A stretch of 64,000 nt of DNA from Hoeflea prorocentri (GTDB lineage Bacteria > Pseudomonadota > Alphaproteobacteria > Rhizobiales > Rhizobiaceae). The first letter of the stretch is position 1. Each line of letters opens with the position of its first letter. The DNA lies in the NCBI RefSeq assembly GCF_027944115.1, contig NZ_JAPJZI010000001.1, positions 4,092,001-4,156,000 of the forward strand. Reading direction: 5' to 3'. The notes under the pieces were generated by a model. The model saw nothing but the letters and a program-made list of their open reading frames with translations, did not search any database and was not told the origin of the DNA. The position numbers and the translations under genes are program-made. Shown one piece after another: positions 8,751-18,558 of the stretch.

Positions 8751-10538
8751 TCAAATTTCGGGATCGTCCGGCAGAATATCGCCGTCCTCACTTTGCTGCG
8801 AAACCAATGGTTCCGCCTCATCGGCCCGGATGCGCACATCGGTGATGCGGGCTCCGGGAAACTGCTGCAGGATGGCGGCGACATCAGGGTCCTGGCTGGC
8901 GTCGCTGACCAGTTCGGCGCGGTGTGCCGCTTCCATCTCCTCAATGGTGCGCCCGCCCTTCTCACGGCTGATTGCAATGATCCAGCGCATGCCGGTCCAT
9001 TCCTTGAGCTTGCCGTCAAGCTCGCCGATCAGGGATTTCGGCGCATCCTCGTGCAGGGCGATCTCCAGACGCCCCGCCTCCATTTTCACCGGCCGCAGAT
9101 ATTTGCGGATCATGGCCTTGAGTTTGACGTCGCGGTGCTGGCCGGCAAGATCGGCGAGATCGGCTAGGCTTGTCACCGTCACCGTTGGCGCCGACGTGAC
9201 GGGAGCGGCCTGCATTTGCGGCGCCGGATTTTCGGATTCGACCGGACGCAAGGCGGCGACCGGGCCCGAGCCGGAAGACGCCGGCTGCGCGTCATAGCCG
9301 GATGCCGGCGCCTGCGGCGCATCCGTCGCCGGCGATGGCCGATTCTTGCCCGGCGCTGAATGCGCGGGCCGCTCGGAAAACGCCTTCACCGCCTCGCCCG
9401 GAGACGGCAGATTGGCGGCATGAGTCAGGCGGATCAGCACCATTTCGCAGGCATTGACCGGCCGGTTCGACTGCTCGGTCTCGGTAATGCCCTTGAGCAG
9501 CATCTGCCACAGGCGCGAAAGAACCGGCACGGAAAGCTTTTCGGCGAACTCGCCGCCGCGTACGCGCTCCGTTTCGCTCAAAGATGCATCGCTGGCCGCA
9601 TCGGGCACAAATTTCAGCCGTGTGACCAGATGCGTGAAGTCGGCGAGATCGGTCAGCACAACGGCAGGGTTTGCACCCGAATCATATTGCTGGCGGAACG
9701 TCTGCAGCGCTTCGGCAACATCGCCGCGCGCCACCTGATCGAAGAGTTCCACAACCTGACTGCGGTCGGCAAGGCCGAGCATCGCCCGCACCGCTTCGGC
9801 CTCGACATCGCCGCCGCCATGGGCGATTGCCTGATCGAGAAGCGAAAGACCGTCACGCGCCGAGCCCTCGGCTGCACGCGCGATCATCGCGAGCGATTCA
9901 TCGTCAATGCTGACCTTTTCCTTTTCGGCGATGCCGCGGAACAAATCGACCAGGGTCGCAGCCTCGATGCGCCGCAAATCAAAACGCTGACAGCGCGACA
10001 GAACCGTAACGGGCACCTTGCGGATTTCGGTCGTCGCAAAGATGAACTTGACGTGGGCGGGCGGCTCCTCAAGCGTCTTCAACAGGCCGTTGAAAGCCTG
10101 CGTGGACAGCATGTGGATTTCGTCAATGATGTAGACCTTGTAGCGTGCGCTCACCGGACGGTAGCGCACCTGCTCTATGATCTCGCGGATATCGTCAATG
10201 CCGGTATGAGAGGCGGCATCCATCTCGATCACGTCGACGTGGCTGCCCTGCATGATGGCTTCGCAGTGCTCGCCGGTCGTTGACAGATCGATAGACGGCT
10301 TGTCGACTGTGTCGGTGCGGTAGTTGAGGGCGCGGGCAAGAATGCGGGCAGTCGTTGTCTTGCCGACACCGCGCACGCCGGTCAGCATATAGGCCTGTGC
10401 GATCCTGCCCGTTTCGAACGCATTGGTCAGCGTGCGCACCATCGGCTCCTGGCCGATGAGATCTGAAAAGTCGCTCGGGCGGTATTTGCGGGCCAGGACC
10501 CGGTAGCCGGGATCGTCCGATGTCGTGGCGTCGTTCAT
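8751..10538 (-). CDS. dnaX: DNA polymerase III subunits gamma/tau
   Basis: This 595-residue clamp-loader ATPase has the P-loop at residues 54-61 (GVRGVGKT), Walker B at 137-143 (YIIDEIHM), the LLKTLEEPPAHVKFIFATTE sensor region and an SRC motif (LSRCQRF). A Pro/Ala/Ser-rich linker (about 385-440) leads to the tau C-terminal domain that contacts the polymerase. Of the four cysteines of the zinc module seen in many DnaX proteins, only Cys92 is obvious. I chose the start at 10538 because of the GGAG ribosome site. An in-frame extension upstream enters the spacer towards the SRP RNA gene and looks non-coding. Confidence 0.96.
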   Translation of the reverse strand: MNDATTSDDPGYRVLARKYRPSDFSDLIGQEPMVRTLTNAFETGRIAQAYMLTGVRGVGKTTTARILARALNYRTDTVDKPSIDLSTTGEHCEAIMQGSHVDVIEMDAASHTGIDDIREIIEQVRYRPVSARYKVYIIDEIHMLSTQAFNGLLKTLEEPPAHVKFIFATTEIRKVPVTVLSRCQRFDLRRIEAATLVDLFRGIAEKEKVSIDDESLAMIARAAEGSARDGLSLLDQAIAHGGGDVEAEAVRAMLGLADRSQVVELFDQVARGDVAEALQTFRQQYDSGANPAVVLTDLADFTHLVTRLKFVPDAASDASLSETERVRGGEFAEKLSVPVLSRLWQMLLKGITETEQSNRPVNACEMVLIRLTHAANLPSPGEAVKAFSERPAHSAPGKNRPSPATDAPQAPASGYDAQPASSGSGPVAALRPVESENPAPQMQAAPVTSAPTVTVTSLADLADLAGQHRDVKLKAMIRKYLRPVKMEAGRLEIALHEDAPKSLIGELDGKLKEWTGMRWIIAISREKGGRTIEEMEAAHRAELVSDASQDPDVAAILQQFPGARITDVRIRADEAEPLVSQQSEDGDILPDDPEI

Positions 10539-10650
10539 CAATGCTCCAACCGGTCGTTGACCCCGCAGAGTGTCGCCTCGGTACCGGCAATTCGTCAATA
10601 GCCGGGCCGGCAGCGCCCGGTGCAATGCACGAAAATGACGGTGCAGAAGG

Positions 10651-10748
10651 TGGGAGGCTGGCACGGTGACCCGTGCCGTGGCTCGTTAGGGCTGCTTCCT
10701 TCCGGACCTGACCCGGTTGGCGAGTGGCTCGTCCACCACCAACCTCCC
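10651..10748 (-). ncRNA. ffs: signal recognition particle RNA, small bacterial type (4.5S-like)
   Basis: Read on the minus strand, the gene starts GGGAGGTTGGTGG and ends CCAGCCTCCC, which pair as the terminal helix. The centre holds the highly conserved apical segment CAGGTCCGGAAGGAAGCAGC (10691-10710), with the GGAA tetraloop and the Ffh-binding internal loop. The length of about 98 nt fits the small SRP RNA. It lies just upstream of dnaX in the same direction, a common alphaproteobacterial arrangement. The ends are set by pairing and may be off by a few bases. Confidence 0.95.
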
Positions 10749-10926
10749 GCCGTTCATATCGTCAATCGCGCGAGGAAAAGCAAGTGCCGGCCGGGAAAAA
10801 AGCAGGCCCGTCCGCGCCAGACCGCCACGCAATTCTCCTGTTGATACGCGATGCACCCGTTTGAGGCAGATGCATTTGTACTTATGCTCGCGGCCATGGG
10901 GCGATAGTCGCCCACGGGGTCTTGGC

Positions 10927-11817
10927 ATGCAGGAACTGTTTCTCAACCTGATGAACGTGATCGTACCGGTGCTGATCTGCGCTGCGATGGGTTACGGCCT
11001 TGCCCGTTTCAACGCTCCGTTCGACAGCAAAACCATCCGGACGATCATCATCAATATCGGCTACCCGGCGCTGATCATCTCGCATCTGTCCGCAGGCCAC
11101 ATCGAGTTTGACAGGTTTCTTATGATGGCCGTCGCGGCGGCCTGCTCGGTCGCTGCTTTCGGTGTCATCGGCTTTGTCTTCCTGACATTGACGGGGCTGC
11201 CTGTCAGGGCCTTCCTTTCGCCAATGATGCTCTCGAATGTCGGCAATATCGGCCTGCCGATCGCCCTTCTTGCGTTTGGCGCGGAAGGCATGGCCTACGC
11301 GATGGGCTTTGTCGTCGTGGTCGTGATCGGCATTTCGACGGTCGGGATGTGGATTCCATCAGGCCGGTTTTCCCTGCGCGATCTGGCAATGTCACCCATC
11401 GTATGGAGCGTCGCGATTGCACTGGGCCTGCTTGGCAGCGGCACATCTCTTCCAAAGCCGATCAATGACACCTTCACGATTTTGGGTGGGCTCTCCATTC
11501 CGCTGATGCTGCTGACGCTTGGACACACTCTCGCATCACTCAGGGTCGCAACACTGTGGCAGGCGGTTTATCTGAGCCTTTTCCACGTTGTCATGGCTGC
11601 GGCGGTGGCTTTCGGCCTGGTCCACCTGTTCGGATTTGCCGGGGTCGAGCGCGGCGTGGTGATCGTTGCCTGCCTGATGCCGGTTGCGGCCTCGAGCTAT
11701 TTGTTCATCGAGCAACATATGCCGGAGATCGCCCATGAGGTCGCCGGATTCATCATGGTCTCGACGCTTTTGACGATCCTTGTCCTGCCTTTGGCGCTGA
11801 CACTCTGGGTCAACTGA
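10927..11817 (+). CDS. AEC family permease (auxin efflux carrier superfamily)
   Basis: This 296-residue inner-membrane protein has about ten hydrophobic helices arranged as two five-helix repeats with central conserved segments (MLSNVGNIGLPIALLAFG, LMPVAASSYLFIEQ). Members move organic acids or amino acid derivatives; the substrate here is unknown. I chose the start at 10927 because the conserved first helix begins there (MQELFLNLMNVIVPVL). The longer frame upstream runs into the SRP RNA region. It diverges from the SRP RNA gene, and the spacer of about 175 bases should hold both promoters. Confidence 0.88.
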   Translation: MQELFLNLMNVIVPVLICAAMGYGLARFNAPFDSKTIRTIIINIGYPALIISHLSAGHIEFDRFLMMAVAAACSVAAFGVIGFVFLTLTGLPVRAFLSPMMLSNVGNIGLPIALLAFGAEGMAYAMGFVVVVVIGISTVGMWIPSGRFSLRDLAMSPIVWSVAIALGLLGSGTSLPKPINDTFTILGGLSIPLMLLTLGHTLASLRVATLWQAVYLSLFHVVMAAAVAFGLVHLFGFAGVERGVVIVACLMPVAASSYLFIEQHMPEIAHEVAGFIMVSTLLTILVLPLALTLWVN

Positions 11818-11895
11818 CGACGGCGTCAGCCGGAAAGGCGAGCCAATCCGCCAAAATGCTGCTAGTCTGCTTACGGGACTGAGCGGAAGACAAAT

Positions 11896-12300
11896 ATGAG
11901 CGGGTTTGTGTTGAATGAGCGGCTGGAGGCGGAAAGCCGGCTGGTGTGCATTCTGGGCCTGTGCCAATTGCGGCTGATGAACGACAGCCGCTGGCCGTGG
12001 CTGCTGCTCGTTCCGCGACGGGCCGAGGCCGAGGAAATCTACCATCTGACCCCGCTGGATCAGACATTGCTGACGTTCGAGGCAGGCGAGACGGCACGCG
12101 CACTCAAGCGTGTCACCGGCTGCCGGAAGATCAATGTCGGGGCGCTTGGAAACGTGGTCGCGCAACTGCATGTCCACGTCATCGCCCGCAATCCGGGCGA
12201 TGCGGGCTGGCCGGGGCCGGTTTGGGGGCTTGGAAAAGCTCAACCTTATGATACCAATAGCGCCGACGCGCTCATCCGGGCAGTCGTCAAGGAGTTGTAA
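11896..12300 (+). CDS. HIT family protein (histidine-triad nucleotide hydrolase-like)
   Basis: This 134-residue protein has the histidine-triad signature near its C-terminal third (QLHVHVIARNPGD), which fits the HxHxHxx pattern with Gln in the first His position, as in many family members. The N-terminal half carries NDSRWPWLLLVPRR, typical of the short alphaproteobacterial HIT domain group. HIT enzymes hydrolyse nucleoside phosphoramidates or dinucleotides in the cytosol. It is followed 21 bases later by nudC, another nucleotide-cleaving enzyme, so the two are probably one transcript. Confidence 0.85.
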   Translation: MSGFVLNERLEAESRLVCILGLCQLRLMNDSRWPWLLLVPRRAEAEEIYHLTPLDQTLLTFEAGETARALKRVTGCRKINVGALGNVVAQLHVHVIARNPGDAGWPGPVWGLGKAQPYDTNSADALIRAVVKEL

Positions 12301-12321
12301 CCAAAGCAGGATCTGCCAAAA

Positions 12322-13278
12322 GTGTCCATTTTCGAAGCGCCCGGCCGTACGGTCGAGCCGAGCAGTCATGTGGCCTTCGCCGGAAATCGTCTCGACCGCC
12401 GGTCGGAACATCGCCACGACGGATGTCTTGAGGAAGCGCTCGCCTCGCCACTGGTGCGCGCCTATGCGCTGCGGAACGGGCGGGCTTTTCTGCACAATTC
12501 CGGAGACCGTTTCCGGGCGCTGCACAGCCTGGAGGAGTTGCAGGCCTTCGACCCGGATATGGAAAACGCCGTCCTGATGGGGTTTGCCGAAGGCGAAGCG
12601 CCGCGCATCGCCGCCCATGCCCGGCTGGAGCCGGAAACGCTGCCGGAAACGATCAAGGCCATCGACCATCGGTCTATCTATATTCAAGGTCTCCTGGATG
12701 GCGGCCAGCTTGGCGAACTGGCGCAGGCGGCCAGTCTCGTGACCTGGTCGCAAACACACCTTCATTGCGGGCGCTGCAGCGCGGCGACGCTTCCAAAGGC
12801 CGGCGGATACCGACGGGAGTGCTCGCAATGCGGTTTGCAGCTCTTTCCGAGAACGGACCCGGTTGTCATTATGCTGACCGTGGACCTTGAGACCGACCGG
12901 TGCCTGCTCGGCCGCAGCCCGCATTTTCCTCCCGGCATGTATTCATGTCTTGCAGGCTTCCTTGAACCCGGTGAAACAATCGAGGAGGCGGTGCGGCGCG
13001 AAACGTTCGAGGAATCGGGCATCCGCATCGGCCGGGTGCGTTATCACGCCAGCCAGCCCTGGCCGATGCCGCATACATTGATGGTCGGTTGCTATGGCGA
13101 AGCGATCTCGACGGATATCCAGATCGATGCGCGTGAGATCGAAGATTGCCGCTGGTTCAGCCGTGACGAAACGGCATCGCTCATCAGGAAGCAGACGGGT
13201 GTCGAGGACCTCCGTTCACCACCGCCGGGCGCGATCGCACATCACCTGATCAGGGATTGGCTTCAGTATCAGCCCTGA
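12322..13278 (+). CDS. nudC: NAD(+) diphosphatase / RNA decapping Nudix hydrolase
   Basis: This 318-residue enzyme splits NAD(H) into NMN(H) and AMP. The family also removes NAD caps from RNA. A zinc ribbon lies at Cys149, Cys152, Cys167 and Cys170. The Nudix box covers residues 212-234 ([23 protein letters not shown]), and the NudC-specific motif SQPWPMP at 244-250 sets the specificity. It starts at GTG 12322, behind a rather distant AGGA. The 3' end overlaps the converging gshB gene by 10 bases. Confidence 0.95.
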   Translation: MSIFEAPGRTVEPSSHVAFAGNRLDRRSEHRHDGCLEEALASPLVRAYALRNGRAFLHNSGDRFRALHSLEELQAFDPDMENAVLMGFAEGEAPRIAAHARLEPETLPETIKAIDHRSIYIQGLLDGGQLGELAQAASLVTWSQTHLHCGRCSAATLPKAGGYRRECSQCGLQLFPRTDPVVIMLTVDLETDRCLLGRSPHFPPGMYSCLAGFLEPGETIEEAVRRETFEESGIRIGRVRYHASQPWPMPHTLMVGCYGEAISTDIQIDAREIEDCRWFSRDETASLIRKQTGVEDLRSPPPGAIAHHLIRDWLQYQP

Positions 13279-14228
13279 GCAGCGGCGCGTTTTGCCTCGA
13301 TGGCATCCCATAAAAGCGCTGCAATGTCGGCGCCGCCGAATTTGCGCACTTCGCGAAGGCCGGTTGGCGACGTCACGTTGATTTCCGTCATCACATCGCC
13401 GATCACATCGATGCCGACGAGCAAAAAGCCGCGCTCACGCAGAGACGGGCCGATGCGGGCACAGATTTCGCGCTCGCGCTCGGTCAGGTCGATCGGTTCG
13501 GCGCGCCCGCCCACATGCATGTTCGACCGCGCGTCGGTCTCGGCCGGCACGCGGTTGATGGCTCCGACGGGCTCGCCATCCACCAGAAGGATGCGCTTGT
13601 CCCCGGACCGCACGGCAGGCAGATAGCGTTGGGCGATCAGCGGCTCTCGGTACATGTGCTCAAACATCTCCAAAAGCGATGACAGGTTGCGGTCATCTTC
13701 GCGCAGGTGAAAGACGCCGTCACCGCCGTTTCCGTAGAGCGGCTTGATGATGATGTCGCCCATATCGCGGCGGAAAGCCGCCACCTCGTCCGGATCGCTG
13801 GTAATCAGCGTGTCGGGCATGAGATCGGGAAACTCGGTCACGAAAATCTTTTCAGGCGAGTTGCGCACCCAGGCCGGATCATTGACCACAAGCGTCTGCG
13901 GATGGATACGCTCCAGCAGATGCGTCGACGTGATGTAGGACATGTCAAACGGCGGGTCCTGACGCAGCAGCACGACGTCCATTGTCGCCAGATCCGTGCG
14001 TTCGCGCGGACCAAGTGTATAGTGATCGCCCTCCTTGTCCTGCAGCGTCATCGGCTCGACCGGCGCATAGACGACCCCGTCGCGCAGCGACAGCTGCGCC
14101 GGTGTGTAGTGGTAGATCTCATGACCGCGTTGCTGCGCCTCAAGGCACATGGCGAAGGTTGAATCGCCTTCGATCTGGATCGTCGAAACGTGGTCCATCT
14201 GGACCGCTACCTTCAAATTTCCCGACAT
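13269..14228 (-). CDS. gshB: glutathione synthase
   Basis: This 319-residue ATP-grasp ligase joins gamma-glutamylcysteine and glycine in the second step of glutathione synthesis. The N-terminal domain has [21 protein letters not shown]. The ATP-grasp part includes [14 protein letters not shown] (the flexible loop region) and metal-binding [21 protein letters not shown] near the end. The start at 14228 follows an AGGA site, and extension upstream is not conserved-looking. It diverges from recR with about 135 bases between. Confidence 0.97.
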   Translation of the reverse strand: MSGNLKVAVQMDHVSTIQIEGDSTFAMCLEAQQRGHEIYHYTPAQLSLRDGVVYAPVEPMTLQDKEGDHYTLGPRERTDLATMDVVLLRQDPPFDMSYITSTHLLERIHPQTLVVNDPAWVRNSPEKIFVTEFPDLMPDTLITSDPDEVAAFRRDMGDIIIKPLYGNGGDGVFHLREDDRNLSSLLEMFEHMYREPLIAQRYLPAVRSGDKRILLVDGEPVGAINRVPAETDARSNMHVGGRAEPIDLTEREREICARIGPSLRERGFLLVGIDVIGDVMTEINVTSPTGLREVRKFGGADIAALLWDAIEAKRAAAQG

Positions 14229-14364
14229 GCCGGTGTCCTGCCTTTGTGTCTGTGCCCACACACATAAAGTGGCAGATTGGAAATGCAACTGCCGTTGTCC
14301 GGGAGGATCGGCCTTGAGGCACCAGGGGCCTGCCATTTTTGCCGAATCGCGCTAAATAGGGCGC

Positions 14365-14973
14365 ATGTCAAAAAGCGTCGCCGGACCCGAAATCGAAAGG
14401 CTGATCCAGCTTCTGGCCAAGGTGCCGGGGCTTGGGCCGCGCTCGGCCCGCCGTGCGGCGCTGCACCTGATCAAGAAAAAGGAACAGCTGCTGGGACCAC
14501 TCGCCGATGCCCTGGCGGCCGCACGCGACAGCGTGACCGTGTGCTCGACCTGCGGCAATGTCGATACGCGCGATCCCTGCACGGTGTGCACCGACCAACG
14601 CCGCGACCGGGGCGTGATCATCGTGGTCGAAGACGTTGCCGACCTGTGGGCGCTGGAGCGCGCATCGGCGATGAATTGCCTTTATCACGTTCTCGGCGGC
14701 ACGCTTTCGCCGCTTGACGGGATCGGGCCGGACGATCTGAACATCAAGCCGCTGGTGGAACGTATCTCGTCCGGCGAAGGCGCGAAGGAAGTCATCATCG
14801 CCGTCAATGCGACAGTCGAGGGTCAGACGACGGCGCATTACATCACCGACCGCCTCGATGGGCTGGACGTCACGATCACGCGCCTCGCCCATGGCGTACC
14901 GGTGGGCGGTGAACTCGACTATCTGGACGAAGGCACGCTGACGGCGGCGCTCAGATCACGCACGTCGCTTTAA
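14365..14973 (+). CDS. recR: recombination protein RecR
   Basis: This 202-residue protein acts with RecO and RecF in gap repair. The N-terminal helix-hairpin-helix is [19 protein letters not shown]. The four-cysteine zinc finger is [17 protein letters not shown]. The Toprim domain begins [14 protein letters not shown], and the C-terminal [16 protein letters not shown] is typical. A TAGGG site precedes the ATG. In many genomes recR follows ybaB; here a block of other genes separates them. Confidence 0.97.
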   Translation: MSKSVAGPEIERLIQLLAKVPGLGPRSARRAALHLIKKKEQLLGPLADALAAARDSVTVCSTCGNVDTRDPCTVCTDQRRDRGVIIVVEDVADLWALERASAMNCLYHVLGGTLSPLDGIGPDDLNIKPLVERISSGEGAKEVIIAVNATVEGQTTAHYITDRLDGLDVTITRLAHGVPVGGELDYLDEGTLTAALRSRTSL

Positions 14974-15044
14974 GGCAATGCAAGTCGAATGGCCCTGGCT
15001 GTCGGCCTCAGGCAGCCCGTCCCGCATTTGAGCCTAACGCGTCG

Positions 15045-16415
15045 TCACGCCCCCAGTCTTTCAAACCGGCAGGTGAAATGCCGCATCAGTTTGGGTTGCC
15101 GCACGATACGCAGGCCGCGCAGACTGTCTTTCGTCCGCGACAGGTCTTCAAAAACCTCAATCATGTAATCCGCATGGCTTTGCGTATAGGTGCGGCGCGG
15201 GATCGCCAGGCGAACCAGGTCCATCGGCGCCGGGGTTTCCGTTCCGTCCGGATGGGCACCAAACATCACTGTTCCGATTTCACAGCCCCTTATGCCGCCG
15301 GTTTCATAGAGCGCCACGGACAGGGCCTGCCCCGGATATTCAAGCGGCGGGATATGCGGCAGCCAGGCTCTGGCGTCGACAAACACCGCGTGCCCTCCGG
15401 CGGGTTTCACAACGGGAACGCCCAGCGCATCCAGCCGTTCGATTATGTACTCGTTGGTGCGAATGCGATAGCGAAGGTAGTCTTCGTCCACGATCTCGGT
15501 CAGCCCCTGCGCGAGCGCGTCCAGATCGCGCCCCGACAAACCGCCATATGTCGGGAACCCCTCGGTCCGGATGAGGTGGTTGCGTGCCTGTTCCGCCAAA
15601 TCGTCATCGTTTAAGGCCAGCCAGCCGCCAATATTGCCGAATGCGTCCTTCTTGGCGCTCATGGTCATCCCGTCGGCCTCGGCGAAGCAGTCGTTCACGA
15701 TGTCGGGGATCGAGCGTGCGCCCTGTCCGGCTTCGCGTTGCTTTATGAACCAGGCGTTTTCGGCAAACCGACAGCCGTCGATGATAAAGGGCTTGTTGAA
15801 CTTGCGCGCCAGGGCGGCCGTCGCCCGGATGTTCGCCAGGCTCACCGGCTGACCGCCGCCTGCATTGTTGGTGATCGTGGTCATGACGCACGGCACGCTG
15901 TCACCATGCTCACCCAGATAGAATTCAAGCCTCTCCAGGTCGATATTGCCCTTGAATGGATGCAGGCCGCCCGGGTCCTTGCCTTCGGCAATCACCAGAT
16001 CGTGCCCGGCAGCGCCTGAAGCCTCTATATTGCCGCGTGTGGTGTCGAAATGCGTATTGTTCGGAATGTTGCGGCCGGGCCCGCCGAAGATAGAAAACAA
16101 AATGGCTTCAGCGGCCCGTCCCTGATGGGTCGGGATGATGTGAGTGAAGGGCATGAGAGCCTTGACCGCGGCCTCGAACCTGTAAAATGAAGGCGAACCG
16201 GCATAGCTCTCATCGCCGCGCATGACGGCCGCCCATTGGGCGGCACTCATTGCGCCTGTGCCACTATCGGTCAACAGATCGATCAGCACGTCATCAGCAT
16301 GCAGACCGAACAGATTGTAATGGGCATCCTTGATAAGTCTCTCGCGCTCATCGCGGGTTGTGACACGGATGGGCTCGACGGTTTTGATGCGAAAAGGCTC
16401 GAAAATCGTTTTCAT
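15045..16415 (-). CDS. tnaA: tryptophanase (tryptophanase/tyrosine phenol-lyase family)
   Basis: This 456-residue PLP enzyme cleaves an aromatic amino acid to the free ring compound, pyruvate and ammonia. The N-terminal FRIKTVEPIRVTTRDER, the THQGR motif at 96-100, the AGGGQPVSLAN segment and the PLP lysine in SAKKD (Lys256 by alignment) place it in the family. It favours tryptophanase over tyrosine phenol-lyase: where the latter has MERG, with the phenol-binding arginine, this protein has GCEIGT, like TnaA. RFAENAWFIKQRE and EGFPTYGG also follow TnaA. The start at 16415 has an AGGAG site. No TnaC-like leader with Trp codons is visible upstream, and no tnaB permease is adjacent. Confidence 0.82.
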   Translation of the reverse strand: MKTIFEPFRIKTVEPIRVTTRDERERLIKDAHYNLFGLHADDVLIDLLTDSGTGAMSAAQWAAVMRGDESYAGSPSFYRFEAAVKALMPFTHIIPTHQGRAAEAILFSIFGGPGRNIPNNTHFDTTRGNIEASGAAGHDLVIAEGKDPGGLHPFKGNIDLERLEFYLGEHGDSVPCVMTTITNNAGGGQPVSLANIRATAALARKFNKPFIIDGCRFAENAWFIKQREAGQGARSIPDIVNDCFAEADGMTMSAKKDAFGNIGGWLALNDDDLAEQARNHLIRTEGFPTYGGLSGRDLDALAQGLTEIVDEDYLRYRIRTNEYIIERLDALGVPVVKPAGGHAVFVDARAWLPHIPPLEYPGQALSVALYETGGIRGCEIGTVMFGAHPDGTETPAPMDLVRLAIPRRTYTQSHADYMIEVFEDLSRTKDSLRGLRIVRQPKLMRHFTCRFERLGA

Positions 16416-16648
16416 CTCAGGGCTCCTGAACTCGGCCCCAAGACGTCGCGGCAACATGTTCACGAAAGGGCCGAAGCGCCGCGGTTGCCCTTTTGGACCG
16501 CGCTCAGCGCCCAATCTGTTGCACGTGTTTCTGATCACGGCAGACTTTGGTTGTCAATCGTTCGGGATGTCCCTGCGACATCAGAACCCGTCGTGGATCG
16601 ACCGTCCAGATTCCCGCTGTTTGTGAGCGGGGCCAGGCCGTGATTGGA

Positions 16649-17191
16649 TCACCGCCCCCTCCTTTCATCCGAGCGGCGCAGGTTAGCCGCCATGTCCTTC
16701 AGCACCTGAATGAACTCAGCGCATCTTTCCGGACCGATCGCGTCGTTCAGAGCCGCAAGATGCGCCACGGCCTTGGCCTCCATCCGGGCCTGCATCTCAA
16801 CGCCCTTTTTTGTGGCGACGCTCAAATGCGCGCGGCGGTCGCGCGCCGATGTGAGACGCGTGATCAGGCCGGTGTCTTCCATCCAGCGCAGAGCCTTGGT
16901 TACCGTCGATTTGTCACGGGCCGAGGCCGCGCCAATCTGGGTCTGACTGATGCGCGGATTGTGTACAATCAAGGTCAGGATCGTGAAATAGCCGGGTTTG
17001 AGCGCTTCCGGCCCCAGCCTTTTGGTAAAGTCCTCATAGGCCGCCTCGTAAGCCACACGCAAATACATGCCGACAAACTCATGCAGAATACCGTGGTCAA
17101 TCTGATCGTCGCGTGGCGCCGGGCGGTCTTCATAGGTCAGGGCGATGCTCGTGGCCGGTATTTGCTGTGAGTGCGACATGGCGGTCACCAT
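16649..17191 (-). CDS. MarR family transcriptional regulator
   Basis: This protein of about 180 residues has a central winged helix: the recognition segment is ISQTQIGAASARDKSTVTKALRWMEDTGLITRLTSARDRRAHL, and the DRR wing arginines are intact. Dimer helices flank it. It follows the TRAP permease gene by 62 bases in the same direction and precedes the tryptophanase gene, so it may regulate either. The start is uncertain: a GAGGAG lies only one base before ATG 17191, four before GTG 17188 and 13 before ATG 17179. A much longer in-frame extension overlaps the permease gene and is a shadow. Confidence 0.88.
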   Translation of the reverse strand: MVTAMSHSQQIPATSIALTYEDRPAPRDDQIDHGILHEFVGMYLRVAYEAAYEDFTKRLGPEALKPGYFTILTLIVHNPRISQTQIGAASARDKSTVTKALRWMEDTGLITRLTSARDRRAHLSVATKKGVEMQARMEAKAVAHLAALNDAIGPERCAEFIQVLKDMAANLRRSDERRGR

Positions 17192-17253
17192 TCTCCTCGT
17201 TCGCATGACCCATTGCTGGGCGTTTGACTGATCGGCAACCTTGGCATGGCACG

Positions 17254-18558
17254 TTACCGGGCCATCTGAGGCAGGACCAGGACGATCCAGGGCAATGCGA
17301 TGATCGCAATGATACGCACGACATCGGCCATGACAAATGGCAGAATACCCCGGTAAATCGCGGTGACCGACAGATTGCTGATCACGGATTTGATGACAAA
17401 GATATTGAGCCCCACCGGTGGCGTGATGAGCGAAAGCTCCGTTACCATGACGGCAAATATGCCGAACCAGACCGGATCGAAACCCATCTGGGTGACGATC
17501 GGGAAAAAGATCGGCACCGTCAGCAAGATCATCGACAGGCTTTCCATGAACATGCCCAGCACGATGTAGACCATGAATATGGTGAGGATCACCGCCACCG
17601 GCCCGACGCCGAGCGATGTGATCAGATCGGACAGCGCGGCAGGCAGGCCGATCAGGTTCATGAAGTTGGAAAACACAAGTGCGCCGATCAGCACCAGAAA
17701 AAGGCTCGCTGTCGTCAGCACCGTCTCGATCAGTGAAGCGACAAAGTCCTTCAAGGACAGGGCGCGTCGCCACAAAGCGAATGCCAGTGCCCCCGTTGCA
17801 CCGACCCCCCCGGCCTCGGTGGGCGTGAAGACCCCCTGATAAAGCCCGCCGATGATCGCCACGAAGAGGATCAGGATCGGGCCGATACTGCGAAAGTGGT
17901 TGATCCGCTCCGCCCAGGGTACGCGCGGAGCGGATGGCGCACAGGACGGGTCGATACTGGCAGTAATCCGGATTGCCGCCAAATACAGCAGAATTGCCAG
18001 CAGGCCGGGAAGCACGCCGGCCAGGAAAAGCGCACCGATATCCGTACCGGTTGCGATGCCGTAAAGGACCAGGATCACGGACGGCGGGATGAGAATGCCC
18101 AAGGTGCCGCCGGCCGCCACGGCGGAGGCGGCAAAACCGTCCGCATAGCCGTAGCGACGCATCTCCGGCACAGCGACTTTCGCCATGGTCGCAGCAGTGG
18201 CAATGGATGAGCCGCTGAGTGCGGAAAACCCGCCACAGGCAAGGATCGTTGCTGCCGCCAGACCGCCGCGCATATGACCGACAAATCCGTGACAGAGGCG
18301 GTAGAGGTCTTCGGACATGCGCGAACGGGTCACGAAAACACCCATCAGGATAAACATCGGAAGAACCGACAACTCATAGGACATGGTGGCGTTGATCGGC
18401 AGCTGGCCGATGATCCCCATCGCCGTGCGTTCGGAAATATTGATCCAGATACCTGCGAGGCCGACCAGAAGCATGGCAAAGGCAATCGGCATGCCCGACA
18501 TCATCAGTACAAACACACCGCCAAAAGAAACAGCCGCTATCTCCCACACGCCCATCAC
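17254..18558 (-). CDS. TRAP transporter large permease (DctM type)
   Basis: This 434-residue inner-membrane protein has about 12 helices and is the ion-coupled transport channel of a tripartite ATP-independent periplasmic system. Family hallmarks include GMPIAFAMLLVGLAG near the N-terminus, FSALSGSSIATAATMAKVAVPEM and LGILIPPSVILVLYGIAT in the middle, and LITPPVGLNIFVIKSV near the end. Its start overlaps the small permease stop by four bases (ATGA), so the two are translationally coupled. Confidence 0.96.
   Translation of the reverse strand: MMGVWEIAAVSFGGVFVLMMSGMPIAFAMLLVGLAGIWINISERTAMGIIGQLPINATMSYELSVLPMFILMGVFVTRSRMSEDLYRLCHGFVGHMRGGLAAATILACGGFSALSGSSIATAATMAKVAVPEMRRYGYADGFAASAVAAGGTLGILIPPSVILVLYGIATGTDIGALFLAGVLPGLLAILLYLAAIRITASIDPSCAPSAPRVPWAERINHFRSIGPILILFVAIIGGLYQGVFTPTEAGGVGATGALAFALWRRALSLKDFVASLIETVLTTASLFLVLIGALVFSNFMNLIGLPAALSDLITSLGVGPVAVILTIFMVYIVLGMFMESLSMILLTVPIFFPIVTQMGFDPVWFGIFAVMVTELSLITPPVGLNIFVIKSVISNLSVTAIYRGILPFVMADVVRIIAIIALPWIVLVLPQMAR

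Noticed and set aside
16416-16648. Search for a TnaC-like leader peptide upstream of the tryptophanase gene
   Set aside because: The only short frame found encodes about 25 residues without Trp and lacks a ribosome site. A TTGACA at 16552-16557 (minus) has no good -10 partner.
17192-17773. Long N-terminal extension of the MarR frame
   Set aside because: The extension lies inside the TRAP permease gene in another frame and has His/Arg-rich composition. The real start is near 17191.
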